Assembly: GCF_902167145.1 (NCBI RefSeq)
Contig: NC_050099.1
Coordinates: 60,034,942 to 60,098,941, forward strand
DNA length: 64,000 nucleotides
From: Zea mays
Taxonomy: Eukaryota; Streptophyta; Magnoliopsida; Poales; Poaceae
Direction of reading: 5' to 3'
Made by a program: the position numbers and the translations under genes. Of the stretch, positions 11,408 to 24,300 are shown one piece after another. The notes beneath the pieces are model-generated. The model saw nothing but the letters and a program-made list of their open reading frames with translations, was not told the origin of the DNA and did not search any database. The number at the start of each line of letters is the position of its first letter. Position 1 is the first letter of the stretch.

Positions 11408-13025
11408 TGTCGGGGACCATAATTAGGGGTACCCTCAAGGCTCCTAATTCTCAGCTGGTAACCCCCATCAGCACAAAGTTGCGAAGGCCTGATGGGTGCG
11501 ACTAAGTCAAGGATCGGTCCATTCGAGGGACTCGATCACGCCTCGCCCGAGCCCAGCCTCGGGCAAGGGCAGCCGACCCCGGAGGATCTACGTCTTGCCC
11601 GAGGCCCCCTCCAGCAACGGACATACTTTCGGCTCGCCCGAGGCCCAGCCTTCACCAAGAAGCAACCTTAGCCAAATCGCCGCGCCAACCGACCAAACCG
11701 CAGGGGCATTTAATGCGAAGGTGGCCTGACACCTTTATCCTGAAGCACGCCCTCCAGTCGACAGAGCCGAAGTGACCGTAGTCACTTCGCCGCTCCACTG
11801 ACCGGTTTGACAAGAGGACAGCGTCGCCTGCGCCGCTCCGACTGCTGTGCCGCCCGACAGAGTGAGGCTGACAGCAGCCAGGCCCGGCCTCAGGCGCCAT
11901 AGGAAACTCCGCTTCGCCCGACCCCAGGGCTCGGACTCGGGCTCAGCCCCGGAAGACGACGAACTCTGCTTCGCCCGACCACAGGGCTCGGACTCGGGCT
12001 CAGCCCCGGAAGAACACGAACTCCGCTTCGCCCGACCCCAGGGCTCGGACTCGGGCTCAGCCCCGGAAGACGACGAACTCCGCTTCGCCCGACCCCAGGG
12101 CTCGGACTCGGGCTCAGCCCCGGAAGACGACGAACTCCGCTTCGCCCGACCCCAGGGCTCGGACTCGGGCTCAGCCCCGGAAGACGACGAACTCCGCTTC
12201 GTCCGACCCCAGGGCTCGGACTCAGCCCTGGCCTTAGCCGACGGTCTCCGCCTCGCCCGACCCAGGGGCTCGGACGCGACCTCGGCCTCGGAAGACAGAC
12301 TCGACCTCGACCTCGGAGGAGCCTCCACATCGCCCAACCCAGGGCACGGACCGACCACGTCAACAGGAGGCGCCATCATTACCCTACCCCAAGCTGACTC
12401 AGGCTACGGGGAACAAGACCGGCGTCCCATCTGGCTCGCTCCGCCAGACAAGTAATGATGGCGCCCCGCACGATCTATGACGACGGCGGCTCTCAGCCCC
12501 CTTACGGAAGCAAGAGGGCGTCAGCAAGGACTCGACAGCCCCGACAGCTGTCCTTTCGCCAGGCTCCAGCGCTCCTCCGACGGCCACGACACCACACGAA
12601 CCGGGTGCCAAAACCTCTCCGGCTGCCACGATGGCATGTACTTAGGGCGCCAGCTCTCCTCCACTAGACACGTTAGCACACTGCTACACCCCCCATTGTA
12701 CACCTGGATCCTCTCCTTGCGCCTATAAAAGGAAGGACCAGGGCCCTCTTACAGAGGGTTGGCCGCGCGGGGAAAGGACGGGACGACGCTCGCGTGAGGC
12801 CGCTCGCTCCCTCCCGCGTGGACGCTTGTAACCCCCTACTGCAAGCGCACCCGACCTGGGCGCGGGACAAACACGAAGGCCGCGGGATTTCCACCTCTCA
12901 CGCCCGTCTCCCTCCGGCTGCCTTCCCCCCTTCGCGCTCCGTCTCGCGCCGACCCATCTGGGCTGGGGCACGCGGTGACAATTTACTGGTCGGTCCAGGG
13001 ACCCCCGGGTTTCGAAACGCCGACA
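11408..13025 (+). repeat. Solo LTR (1.6 kb, TGTCGGGG type)
   Basis: Starts TGTCGGGGACCATAATTAGG and ends AACGCCGACA, with TGTCGG/CCGACA inverted ends. The flanks CCACC (11403-11407) and CCGCC (13026-13030) form a TSD with one transition. A TATAAAA box at 12724-12730 sits about 300 bp before the end. There is no primer site after it and no second copy, so it is probably a solo LTR from homologous recombination. Long open frames on both strands come from the tandem repeat inside it, not from genes. Confidence 0.75.
11907..12248 (+). repeat. 57-bp tandem repeat, six copies, inside the solo LTR
   Basis: The phrase CTCCGCTTCGCCCGACC begins at about 11907, 11964, 12021, 12078, 12135 and 12192, a constant 57-bp step. 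As 57 is 19 codons the array stays open in several frames on both strands (repeating RFARPQGSDSGSAPEDDEL on plus). It lies upstream of the LTR TATA box. Confidence 0.95.
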
Positions 13026-13365
13026 CCGCCGCCGACCCCTCACCTCTCTAGTATCCCCTTCCCACCGAGATCATAGCGTTAACACGAGCTGTATGCTAAA
13101 AAAATAAACAGTGAACGATTCCCAATAATCTCATTATGTTAGTTTGTGTATCTTCTAGATTTTGTCGCTACACAACATAACAAACCAGTTTTTTAACCAA
13201 AATAATTTCTATGCGTATTTAGGAAAACCTATACAAATTGGCTAGTTTTCGTCCAACCAACGAAGATCAGTCACCCTGCACCCCCCCACCACCTGGCCAC
13301 AGCCACGCCACCGCCCTTGCCGGCCTAGCTGGCTAACGCTTGGCCATGTCGTCGTTACCTTTGCT
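13026..13365. other. Intervening sequence, no gene seen
   Basis: AT-rich then C-rich sequence between the solo LTR and the CACTA element. No repeat pairing, RNA gene or domain was seen. A Met at 13346 opens a frame that would run through the CACTA insertion site if the element were removed; its product has no recognisable features. Confidence 0.3.
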
Positions 13366-15069
13366 CACTATCGAACTCGTGTTTTTTGTCGAGTGTCTCA
13401 GACATTCGGCAAATACCATTCTACACTTGGCAAATCATTTGCCGAGTGTTACATTCGGCAAAAAATACTCGACAAATATTTTATCGATAAATGGTTCTTT
13501 GCCGAGTACTTTTTTCGGCACTCGGCAAAGACTTCGCCGAGTATCGAAAAGCACCCGGCAAAAAAAAAGAATCGCAAAAACCCCAAAAACAACAAAACAT
13601 TTTTTAAATTATGGGAACAACTCTGCAACCACTACCCTCATTACTATACCCATTGCCATATCATTTTCACTATTATTTTGAATAAAATTTACATTTTTTG
13701 TGAATGGTGAGATTCAAACTGACTTCGCCGAGTATCGAAAAGCACTCGGCAAAGAAAAGCACTCGGCAAATTAAGAATCACAAAAAACCCCAAAAACAGC
13801 AAAACATTTTTTAAATTATGGGAACAACTTTCCAACCACTACCCCCATTACCATACCCATTGCCCTATCATTTTTCACTATTATTTTGAATAAAATTTAC
13901 ATGTTTTGTGAATGGTGAGATTCAAACTCAACCTCCATCTCGCGCATAGCCTCCTCTACCACTACACTACTACATCAATTGTGTCTATGTTACGTTTTCA
14001 TTCCAGATGTACTATAACAAACCGAGAATAATTTGATTATTTGAAGAATTAAATGAATTCATTGAAAATGTGACCAACTATAAAGTTGCATAACTTTTCA
14101 AGATCTACAAGTTATATTTTGATAGTTTCTACATCCGAGGCCATTTACAAAATTTGAATTTCAAATTTGAAAACTTCACACGAATTTTTCAACGATAAGA
14201 TGATTTCAAATAAAAAATTGTCAATTATAAAGTTTCATTACATTTCAAGACCTACAACTTTTATTTTGGTGGTTTTCCATCCGAGATAGTTTAAAAATTC
14301 AAATTTTAAAATTCAAACATAGTTTTGCATGACAAGATGATTTCAAGCCAAAACATTGTAACTACAAAGTTTCATAACTTTTCAAGACCTACAACTTTTA
14401 TGTTGGTGGTTTTTCCATTCGACTTTGTTTTCAAAATTTTAATTTTAATTTTTTTTAAATTTAGACGTAGTTTTCGTTGACAAGATGACTTCAAATGAAA
14501 AAAGTTGCCAACTAGAAAATTCTATAACTTATCAAGATCTACAAAATTTATTTTGGTTGTTTAGTCATTTATTTATCTCACATGATGATTCTAACATTAT
14601 TCAAAAATCTTGTACATCTCTCTTGTAGTTTAAAAAACTACGAGAGAGATATAGGTTTTATGAACAAAATTACTTTTATTTTGTCGTATAAAGAAATCAT
14701 CAAGATATAAATTGTACATCTTGATGAGTTATACAAATTTGTAGTTGAAAACTTTTTCATTTGAATAAATTTACTGCTTTAAAATGTGATTTTTAAATTA
14801 TCTTTGTCTAGTGTCCAAAATAAAACACTCGGCAAAGAAACTCTTTGCCGAGTGACAAAAATAAAACACTAGGCAAAGATTCTTTGCCGAGTGTCAAAGA
14901 AACATTTCGGCAAAGAAACTCTTTGTCGAGTGTCAAAAATAAAACACTCGACAAACAATTTCTTTGTCGAGTGTTTTTTTACCGATGGTTTTTTGTTTGG
15001 CACTGGGCAAAGAGTTTCTTTGCTGAGTGCCCGAAAAAACACTCGGCAAAGAGTCGAATTCCGGTAGTG
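13366..15069. mobile_element. Non-autonomous CACTA transposon (1704 bp)
   Basis: Left end CACTATCGAACTCGTG and right end, read inward, CACTACCGGAATTCGACTC are the terminal inverted repeats. Both ends carry many subterminal TTTGCCGAGTG-type motifs in direct and inverted orientation, the kind of array bound by the TNPA-type protein of CACTA elements. The 3-bp TSD GCT is exact (13363-13365 and 15070-15072). The interior is AT-rich and codes for no transposase, so it would need an autonomous partner. It holds a 191/208-bp tandem duplication and, at 14070-14560, four degenerate blocks around AACTTTTCAAGACCTACAA. Confidence 0.9.
13530..13928. repeat. Tandem duplication inside the CACTA element
   Basis: 13530-13720 and 13721-13928 both begin GACTTCGCCGAGTATCG and end GGTGAGATTCAAACT. 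The second copy has an extra AAAGCACTCGGC repeat and several substitutions. Confidence 0.9.
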
Positions 15070-16016
15070 GCTAGCACCTTGTCATCTCTGTATCGAGCAA
15101 TTTCAAGTATCGTCCTCGTCTCTGTCTAAAAGTGTAAATATTTTTTGTCGGTTACCCACGAAATTTAAATTTAATGAACTCATAAATATTTATTATTGTA
15201 GGGTTAATTTAGTAATTATTGTGCATTTTTAGTATATAGTTTGGTAAACCTAGTTATGATGGAATATTTGTTGGTAATCTTTTTTTAAGGTAATTAGATT
15301 TTATATTTAGCAACTAATAAATTTTAGTATTTGGTTAAAATATGATATTATAACATTTTTATTTTAAAAGCACTTAAAATATTGATAAGTTTACAAAACA
15401 TATGACACATGTTTCAGTCGACATGCCTCACACATGTCTTACATGTGAGATATGTTGTTTCGGAATTTTTCCATTACGAATAGCCTCAGAAAAATCGGAA
15501 GTATGCTATTTAGGATAAGTCACCAGTTTAAGTGACATTTTGGCATCATAACCCTATTGTTCTCCATTTCACGAGAGTTGTGCATGGAATAAAGAACAAA
15601 AGGGTTATGCTACCAAAATCCCATTCGACCTTCCCAGGATTATCATAAATTTATGATGTCCAACATTCTAGGTAGGTTTAGGACCTATCATTTAGTGTTG
15701 TGGTACCTTGAACGAGATAAGCTCATCTCTACCATCTTTAATCCATAGGATCAAATATAGGTGAACACCACCGATGGATATATGATGGTTGGATTAAGAG
15801 TAGAGTTGATTCAAAAGAGCAAATGGCTTACTCAAGAATTTATCGACCATGCATTCTCTTTGTCACACTTTTATTATAAGGTCCCCATGCAGTAAGTGCT
15901 AGAAATATCTATATCATGATAAGATAAGGGTGTCAATGGACCTTTTCAATTTGGTTTCATGCCAAAATTATAAAGTGTGGGTGCACCATAGAGAGTCACA
16001 ATATCAAAATGCATAA
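15070..16016. other. AT-rich sequence between CACTA remnants, no gene seen
   Basis: Nothing recognisable beyond AT-rich sequence and short palindromes such as CACATGTCTTACATGTGAG near 15430. It leads into the decayed transposase fragment and may be the untranslated part of an old CACTA element. Confidence 0.3.
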
Positions 16017-16330
16017 GTGAAATATCACAATAGGACATATGATGATTGGATGGACAAGATTTTTGATGCTATGTGGCCAAAGTTTGAACTAAATTATGAT
16101 GATCTGCCAACACAAGATGTTCAAAAGTTCTTTGACCTTCTGAAAGCTTTAGAAGAACAATTGCACGAATGCATGCCAATTACAATCCGTGCCTTTGTGA
16201 CTTAACTTATGCCTATGTAGTTCAAGTTTGTATTATCAAATAATTGTTATAAGAGCTAGTATACTTGATCATGATGTCCTTCAAGAAAATGACAAGATGA
16301 CCAAAGATATGTTGTCAGGGGGGGCCTTGG
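16017..16330 (+). pseudogene. Decayed CACTA (TNP2-type) transposase fragment
   Basis: The first 62 codons read YDDWMDKIFDAMWPKFELN and then a KFFDLLKALEEQLHE block ending in ITIRAFVT. This is the conserved region before the catalytic core of TNP2-type transposases of En/Spm-like elements, where FVTRLMAIK and a KDMYQSKK-like block follow. Here the frame breaks at a TAA at 16203. The matching downstream part continues in another frame as DVLQENDKMTKDM (about 16275-16313). The fragment ends before element E. It is not part of the CACTA element at 13366-15069. Confidence 0.7.
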
Positions 16331-16376
16331 GTAGGAGTACCCTAGGAGCTACAATCAAACTAGACCTAAATGGAGA

Positions 16377-16999
16377 TGTTGGGGACTTATTCTCAAATGC
16401 TATGAATTAAGAACAAGGCAACATAGAATGTTAAATGTTAAAGCCCTTCGTCCGCTGAAGCATTATTTCCCCAAGGATTTAATGAGCCTCGGACGAAGGT
16501 TATGAATAATATATCACGAAGGTCACACCTTCGTGATCAAAGATAAAACAATGTGAAATGAAATATAAAATATAAAACGTTATAGAATATCAAGAATAAA
16601 TAACATTATTCACTTATTTTATAATGTAAACTTAAATATTAAAACATAATATTTAGGTATATTTATACCTTTGCCTTGGTAGAAAACAATAATTCCAGAG
16701 TGATGCGTTAGCAATTACCAGATTGCGTGAACAGTAAAGGAGTATTGTTCATCTATTTATAGGCACAGGACGTAGCCTGTAAGAAATTACAATTATTCCC
16801 CTTACAGAAGATTACAATTATGACTCAGACCCTTATGGACTAAAAAGTCATTCCATCTTTAAGTCGGTTCGATCCTTCATCTTTGGATACGTTATAGTAT
16901 CGAAGCTTCATGAGCGGTAGCTTCGGTATCACGTATAAACAGATTTGCCGAAGGTGTTTCTTCCTGCAGGACCTTCAGCGACGAAGCATGGTCCCAACA
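16377..16999 (-). repeat. 3' LTR of element E
   Basis: Plus-strand ends TGTTGGGGACTT and GGTCCCAACA; 623 bp, near-identical to 25327-25949. The polypurine tract abuts it on the right at 17000-17015. Confidence 0.95.
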
Positions 17000-17256
17000 G
17001 TAGCCCCTTCGCGGCGCTAGATCGTTTTTCGTAACGAGCTTGATCCGTGAAATAATCTCTTAGGCTTCGGGAAGCCGAAGGTCCGAAAAACACCTTCCCT
17101 GAGCTCGTTGCCGGGAAACGATACAATTTCCGAGTGCGGAGCGGTCCCACCATGCAGATTCACCTTCTCGGGTTTTGTGGCCCACCGTTCAGTGGGTGCG
17201 AGCGACTATTTGTCCGGTGTAAAAGACTTGACGATTCACCTTCTTACCTGCAGCAC

Positions 17257-17264
17257 TATATAAA
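17257..17264 (+). promoter_or_regulatory. TATA box of the antisense gene in element E
   Basis: TATATAAA, about 190 bp before the start codon at 17453 and between the 3' LTR and the gene. Elements Z and G have a TATA box at the matching place. Confidence 0.65.
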
Positions 17265-17452
17265 CAGACGGGTAGGTGTGAAGTTACCACAGCATTCATT
17301 GCTATTGCACTGTTTTGCTGCCAAAAATTTAACCATAGCCGAAGCTTGACTTTCACTCAAACGAAGCACCACTTTGGATTCTGCTTCGTCAGAAGAAAGG
17401 CTTCGGAAAAAGGTTATTAATTTCCAAAAAACTTCAAGAAATTCATAATCAA

Positions 17453-20400
17453 ATGGCCAGAGTGCGCTCCACTGCCAGGGTTGAGCGTGATGGAGATGAG
17501 ACCGAAGCCACTGAAACTGTTCTGATTTCCGAAGCAATGAGGCGTTCTGGGCTGGTTTCATCAGAGGACACACCTGCTGCCGAAGCAACACAAGCTGACG
17601 TTGAAGAAGATGAGATTGAAGATGAGTATGGTGCAATGCCATCTAAACCCAGCCACTTGGAGTTTGGGAAGTCTACTATTACCAAAGGTGATATGGCTAA
17701 GTTATTGAAGCTAGGCTATTTCAGCGAAGACAAGAAGGAGCTAATTCGCTTCGGGGGAGAGGAAGTTACCCCGAAGCCCGAAAAAGATGAAGTGGTGGTT
17801 TTTAAAAGCTTCTTCAAAGCAGGGTTAAGATTTCCCCTGCATGGGATGATTGCAGATGTTTTAGAGAGATTTGGAATTCACCTTCATCAGTTAACCCCTA
17901 ACACCATTGTTAGGCTTAGTGTTTACATCTGGGCACTCCAAAGCCAGGAGGCAGAACCACTTGCCGAAGGTTTTTGTTGGGCACACGAACTTCATTACCA
18001 GACAAAAGCTAGAGAAGATGGGCTGCATGATAATTTTGGCTGCTACAATTTTGCATATCGGAAAGATGCCAAGTACCCAGTTATTAGCTATTGTACGAAA
18101 TGGCCAGCTAGCTGGAAGAGTGAATGGTTTTATGTCAAAGTGGATGAAAAGAAGGAAAAGTTGGTTCAGAGCCCTTTAAGGTTAACCTTCGGAGTAACTA
18201 GGCCTCAATGCGTCATGGATCCAGATAGCCCATGCCAGATTGCACTGAGCGAATTTCGGGTTGTTGCAGAGCACATTGGCACCAGGGATCTGGTCCAAGA
18301 ATTCTTAGCCTTCAGAGTATTCCCAACTTTGAAGGAATGGGACATGCCGAAGCTGAGAGGAGAGAAGAAGAAAGAGCTTGTTCGACTACCTTATCATTTC
18401 AAGTTTAAAAAACATTTTAAAACACCTTGCCAAGAGTGGTTGGATACAATTGAGGTTATGTGCAACAAGATCCTCGGCAACTATTCTAAAAAAGAAGATC
18501 AATTAGTGACTGCGGCTTTCAGCACTCGTCCGAAGCGAAGAATGAATCGGGTGATGGATGCTTTGAATTTTGATTATCCTGACTATGGGCAGTTGGGCAA
18601 AGTTGCTGAAGGGCAGAAAAGAAAAAGAGTTGCCAGCGCTCTTGACAAAGAAGGTACCAAATTGGCTAAAAAGGACAAAGAAATTTCTGAGAAAAGAAAA
18701 CTGAGCCCTGAGACGAAGATAGCTGCTCCAAAGAAAAGAAAACCTGCATCCCCGAAACTAAAGACGTCGGGCCAAGAGGAGGAAGCTCCTGCGACACCTT
18801 CTGCTGCCGAAGTGGAAGAGATTCTAAAGGTAATGACTGAACCTTTGCCTATCAAGCTAAGTCCGCTGGCGCCAGAACTGACGAAGTTTTTTCAGAAGGA
18901 AAAAGAACCTTTGGCAACACAAAGTCCCGCTAAGCCGAAAAAACGGAGAATTATCCAAGTGGCCGATGTCATTCATCAGACACCGCCACCGACATCGGCG
19001 TCAAAAATACCATTTATTGAAAGCGCTGGCACTGCCGAAACCGCTGCCACCGGAGCCGAAGCCACCGGAGCCGAAGCCACCGTAGCAGCCACCGGAGCCG
19101 AAACCACCGGAGCCGAAACCGAGACCGCCGAAGATCCTAATCTAGAAACCACACTTGGTGATATTGATAATATACTTCTAAAAATGGCTGAGGAAGAAGC
19201 TGCTGCGGCCGCGATGGACACGACAATTGAGAAAGGAAAAGAGCAAATTGAAGATACTTTGAAAGAGGAAAACTTCAATTTTCAAGATATACTGGGACAA
19301 GAGTTATCAGAAACTGAAAAAGAAGAGCTAAAGAAATATGCTGTATCCTGTGGGTACAAACCAGGGGCTCTGCTGTTTGGCGGAGTCAATGAAGGGAAGC
19401 TAAGATGCCTTCGGAATCGAACCGAGGCCAAGGTTGTTAGGACTTTCTCAAAGAATGTTGGCCTACCGAAGATTGAAGCGGACCTCTGCAGGTTCCAGCG
19501 ACAGCATATCGCCGGTAGCTTGTTCTACGCTAATTTCAAGGTAAAAACTCTCAAATTTTTATTGTTTTTTGAATTAAGATGTTTTCTGACAAAGGTTGTT
19601 TTGCTAGAGTATATTACTAAGTAAAGTGCTGAGGATGCAACAAGATTTTGAAGACGAGAAAAACGAAGGTACCATCAAAGATCTAGAAAATAAAGTCGAA
19701 AGTTACGAAGCTGCTTTGAAGAAAAAGGACTTCGTCATTCAAGACCTTGAAAATAAAGTTAAAGATCACGAAGCTGCCCTGGAGAAGAAGGACTTCGTCA
19801 TTTACTCTATGGAAGGTTCACTGGCTGAAGCTCAAGCCGAAATTGACAAATTAAACAGCGAATTACTCATAAAATCAGAAAAATCTGAGCAAGAAAAGAA
19901 GAATCTTGAAACAAGACTCAAGACCGAAATTGAGAGGAATTCAAATTTGCAGAAATCATTGAAGGAGCTTCAGGAAAAATGTTTAGATTTCGGCAACCGA
20001 TGTGTGCAACGGCTGAAGGATGTGTTTTACTCAATTGGAAACAGCTCTGATAAGTTTACACCTTCAGCTGAAAACCTGTCAGGCACCTTTGAATACATTG
20101 AGGGCGAAGTTGATGCACTTGACGAAGTTATCGCTGGGCATGCCGATTTCTGCGCCCTGTTAGCTTCTCGAGGCACGGCTACTGCTTTCCTGAAGGCTGG
20201 TTGCACGCACGGGAAAATTGTTAATAGGCCAAACTTCAGTTTGTCGCCAGCAGATTTGATTGACATCCCTAGCCTAGCTCGAAGCATAGGAAACAGGTTT
20301 ATGACCCAGATTTGAATAAACGGCAGGCGAAAAATGGCTGGTGACGAAGCTCAGAGCCACCTTAAGCTAGTGAGAAACTTATACTTGTTACTTTTACCTT

Positions 20401-20466
20401 CTCCTTGAACTCTGCGCTTTTCTCATTCCGTTTTAATATGTACAGGATGATGAAGCTAAAGAATGA
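17453..20466 (+). CDS. Antisense accessory gene of element E (PF04195-like plus coiled coil), three exons, one stop
   Basis: Opposite in strand to pol. Proposed exons: 17453-19540, 19608-20369 and 20446-20466, with GT-AG introns of 67 and 76 bp that keep frame (GTAAAA...TTGCTAG; GTGAGA...TACAG). Exon 1 (696 codons): acidic N-terminus; a domain around residues 70-380 with FKSFFKAGLRFPL, HLHQLTPNTIVR and SEWFYVKV, which I recognise as the 'putative gypsy-type transposon' family; then a lysine-rich stretch with PKKRK and PKKRR nuclear-signal-like motifs and an ATGAE repeat. Exon 2 is a long coiled coil with two duplicated KKDFVI blocks, then a conserved AGC/TH module. A TGA at 20313, probably once Trp (element Z has DIW there), cuts it. 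Unspliced, exon 1 stays open to 19624. Function unknown. Confidence 0.75.
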
Positions 20467-20929
20467 CGAGCTGAAGCCTTAACAAATGTTCCGAAAGACT
20501 TTGTTGCATAAGATTCTAGAGAAAATTTTGTAATATGATTGTAAAGAAACTTATGTAAATTTGTGCGTACCTTGTAATATATCTTTTCCCCTTTTATCCG
20601 TGTACGATCTGCTTTGCTGTGGATGAAATTTTCTTTTTGAGCCGAAGGCGAAAAACACCTTCCCTTCTTTTCGTACACAACGAAGCATGAAAATTTCTTC
20701 TTTTTGTTTTTCTCCGAAGCTTTATCCTCATAGCCGAAGCATCTGCCTTTTCTGTATGATATGATGATAATGATCCTATGTATGACTAAATGAATGTTTA
20801 TGAATGCAAATGTCATGATGTAATGTATCGTGCAAATGAATGTCCAAATATATATTCTAAGCCATAATCATAGCCCTCATTCCCTTAGGAATGACTCAAA
20901 TCTTTTTGCCGCTTATTTTTCAGCTTCAC

Positions 20930-21116
20930 CGTTTATTTTTTGGTGTATCAGCGCTGACTTTTCGCTGTAAGCCTCCCTTAGGAGCTTCTTCGCCTTTTAC
21001 TTCGGCGAAATCAACGTTTATTTTTCGTTGTAAGCATCCCTTAGGAGCTTCTTCGCCTTTTACTTTGGCGGAATCAGCGTTTATTTTTCGCTACAAGCTC
21101 TGTATTCCCTTAGGAA
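20930..21116. repeat. 63-bp tandem repeat in element E (about 2.5 copies)
   Basis: CCCTTAGGAGCTTCTTCGCC begins at 20975 and 21038, a 63-bp step, with a partial third copy after 21100. It is the reverse complement of the 63-bp repeat in element Z (32735-32965). It lies between the 3' end of pol (21330, minus) and that of the antisense gene (20466, plus). Confidence 0.85.
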
Positions 21117-21329
21117 CGACTTTTGAGCTTCTCCCTGTTTTCTTTTCTTTTTCCTTTGCACTCGATGGTGCGTTCTCAGCTTTTACATTTACATCTTTGG
21201 GGGATATTGCTCTTATAGAGTTCAAATAAGAAAAAGAAAAATTACATGTTGTGGCCCCATTAAAAACCTTTCTCCCCCTTTGGAAAGGAAAAGGGTGCCA
21301 CAAGAAAGAATAGAAAAAATTACATCAAG

Positions 21330-24300
21330 CTAAACATAATATCGCCGAAGCTCATCCGCATTCCATGATCTAGGAATGTCGTTGCCGTCCATATCCTTCA
21401 ATCTGTAGGAACCGGGTCTTGACGAAGATACTACCAGAAAAGGTCCTTCCCACTTCAGCTGAAGCTTGCCTACTGTCTCTGGGTTGGCTACTCTTCGAAG
21501 CACCAAATGTCCTGGTTCAATATTCTTTAGCCGAACCTTTCTATCACGCCATTTTATTGTTTCGGCTTGGTATTTATTGATGTTTTCCACAGCTTGAAGC
21601 CTGATCCCTTCTATAGCATCTTTTTCCACAGAGTAATCAGCTTCAGCTTCATCTTCTGCCGAAGCTACTATTCTTATTGATCCTGCTTTTGCTTCTTCCG
21701 GAGTTATTGCTTCGTCACCAAACAGCAATTTGAATGGTGTAAAACCTGTTGATCTTGATATTGTTGTGTTGTGGCTCCACACCACTTTGATTAATTCATC
21801 TGGCCACTTTCCCCTGGGCTGATTGAAGATTAACTTCATTATTCGTGTCATTATGATGCCATTAGCCCTTTCAACAAGTCCATTTGACTCCGGATGCCGA
21901 ACTTATGCAAAATGGATCTTCATGCCAATTTGTTCACAAAATTCTCTAAAAGCTTCGGAATCAAACTGTGTTCCATTGTCCACAGTGATGGCCTTCGGCA
22001 CTCCGAAGCGACAGACAATATTTTGCCAGAAAAACTTTTGAATAGTAACCGAAGTTATTGTGGCTAAAGGCTTTACCTCAATCCATTTAGAAAAATATTC
22101 CACTGCCACTACAACATATCTTAAGTTCCCTTGTGCTGGTGGTAGCGGACCTAACAAATCAAGGCCCCACCTTTGCAATGGCCAAGTGGGTTGTATTAAC
22201 TGGGTTAGAGACGAAGGTTGTTTTTTATCTCTTGCACATTTCTGACAGCCTTCGCACTTTTGGACTAATTCCGCTGCATCCGAAGCTACCTTTGGCCAAT
22301 AAAATCCTTGACGAAAAACTTTTCCCAGCAAAGGCCTAGATCCAATGTGAGATCCACACAGGCCTGCGTGTATTTCCTTCATCAATTCTATACCTTCGGC
22401 TCTCGATAAACATTTGAGTAGTGGAGAACAGACCCCATGCTTGTACAACTCCCCTTCTATTATAACATATGGTCGAGCTCTTGCCTCTATTCTTTTGTTA
22501 TAAGCTTCGTCATCTGAAAGAAAGTTACCCTGAAGGAAAGAGATGATCTCAGTTCTCCCGTCTTCACTATAAACATGAGATATATTGAGGACTGCTCTTT
22601 CTAGAAGTTCAACCTAAGGTGCTTTTATTGTTTCGAAAAATACTTCCGAAGGTAAGGGCAGCCCCTGTGCTGCTGACTTAGCTAGCAAATCATCATGTTC
22701 ATTTTCTCCTCGAGGAATATTTTTGACAGAAAACCCTTCAAAGGAAGCTTCAATCCTTTGGACCGTGTCTAAATATTTCTCAAGCTTCGGGTCTCTTGCT
22801 TTACAACTCTTGTCAATATGACTAGAAATAACCTTGGAATCAGTTTTAAGAACTGCCCTTCTAATTCCCATTGCCTTTAACTTCCGAAGACCCAAAAGCA
22901 AAGCTTCGTACTCAGCAATGTTATTTGTGCAGCTGAAATCAAGTCTTGCTGCGTAGCAAGTTTTAACTTTGGAGGGTGCGACCAACACAGCGGCTGCTCC
23001 TGCCCCGATGGTTCCCCAAGAACCATCGCAGAATATTGTCCAAGCTTCGGCATCTTTACTCGCTTCTTCTTCCTGAGCCCCTGGCGTCCAGTCAGCAATG
23101 AAGTCTGCTAACGCTTGGGACTGAATCGAAGATCTATGCACATAATCAATGCAAAACTCATTGAGTTCCGCAGCCCATTTTCCAACCCTTCCAGTAGCTT
23201 CTCTATTTCTCATAATATCCTTCAATGGTTGTGAAGAAGGGACAATTATATTGTATGCTTGAAAATAGTGCTGAAGCTTCCTGGAAGCCATCAAAACAGC
23301 ATACAGCACCTTCTCCAATTCTGTATAATTTTTCTTTGATAAACTAAGAACTTCGGATACAAATTATATTGGGGCTTGCTTTTTGACTTGCCCTTCAAGC
23401 TTCTCTTGGACAAGTGCCGCACTTACCGCTGAGTGCGAAGCTGCCACATATAACAACAGAGGAGCCCCTAGCGTTGGTGGAGTTAACGTCGTTAGGTCTA
23501 TCAAATATTGCTTCAGCTCTTCGAAGGCTCTCTGCTGAACTGGTCCCCATTGAAAAACTTCGGCTGACTTCAGCACTTCGAAGAATGGTAAATTTCTCTC
23601 TGCTGATCTAGATATGAATCTGTTGAGAGATGCCAGTCTTCCTGTCAATCGTTGAGCCCCCTTCTTTGTGCTTAGTGGTTCCATTCGAAGAATAGCTTCG
23701 ATTTTATTTGGATTAGCCTCAATCCCTTTTGTTGAAACTAGGCAACCAAGGAATTTCCCCTTCTTTACTCCAAAAACACACTTTTCTGGATTCAGTTTTA
23801 GACCGGCCTGTCTAAAATTAGCGAAAGTCTCCTAGAGATCAGCAATGTGATTTTCTTGCTTCGTGCTTTTTACAATGATATCATCGACATAAGTTAGCAC
23901 ATTTCTGCCTATCTGAGAATAAAGAACCTTTGTTGTCATTCTGCTGAAGCTTCCTCCAGCATTCTTGAGCCCCTCAGGCATCCGAAGGTAACAATATGTT
24001 CCGCTAGGGGTTATGAAGCTGGTTTTTGGCTCATCCTCCTTCTTCATCCAAATTTGATGATAGCCTGAATAACAATCCAACAGACTCATAAGTTCTGATG
24101 AAGCTGCTGCATCAACTAGGGAATCTATCCTTGGCAATGGAAACTCATCCTTCGGACAAGCCTTGTTGAGATCAGTAAAATCAATACACATCCTCCATTT
24201 ACCATTGGCCTTTTTTACCATAACAGTGTTAGCCAGCCATTCTGGATACTTCACTTCTTTGATGACTCCAGCACTGAGGAGTCTTTTTACTTCATTTCGA

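Noticed and set aside
11735..12455. Long frames on both strands of about 12 kb
   Set aside because: Created by the 57-bp tandem repeat in a solo LTR.
17453..19624. Large plus-strand frame as an ordinary cellular gene
   Set aside because: It lies inside the TSD-bounded element E, has homologues at the same place in Z and G, and carries a transposon-type domain.
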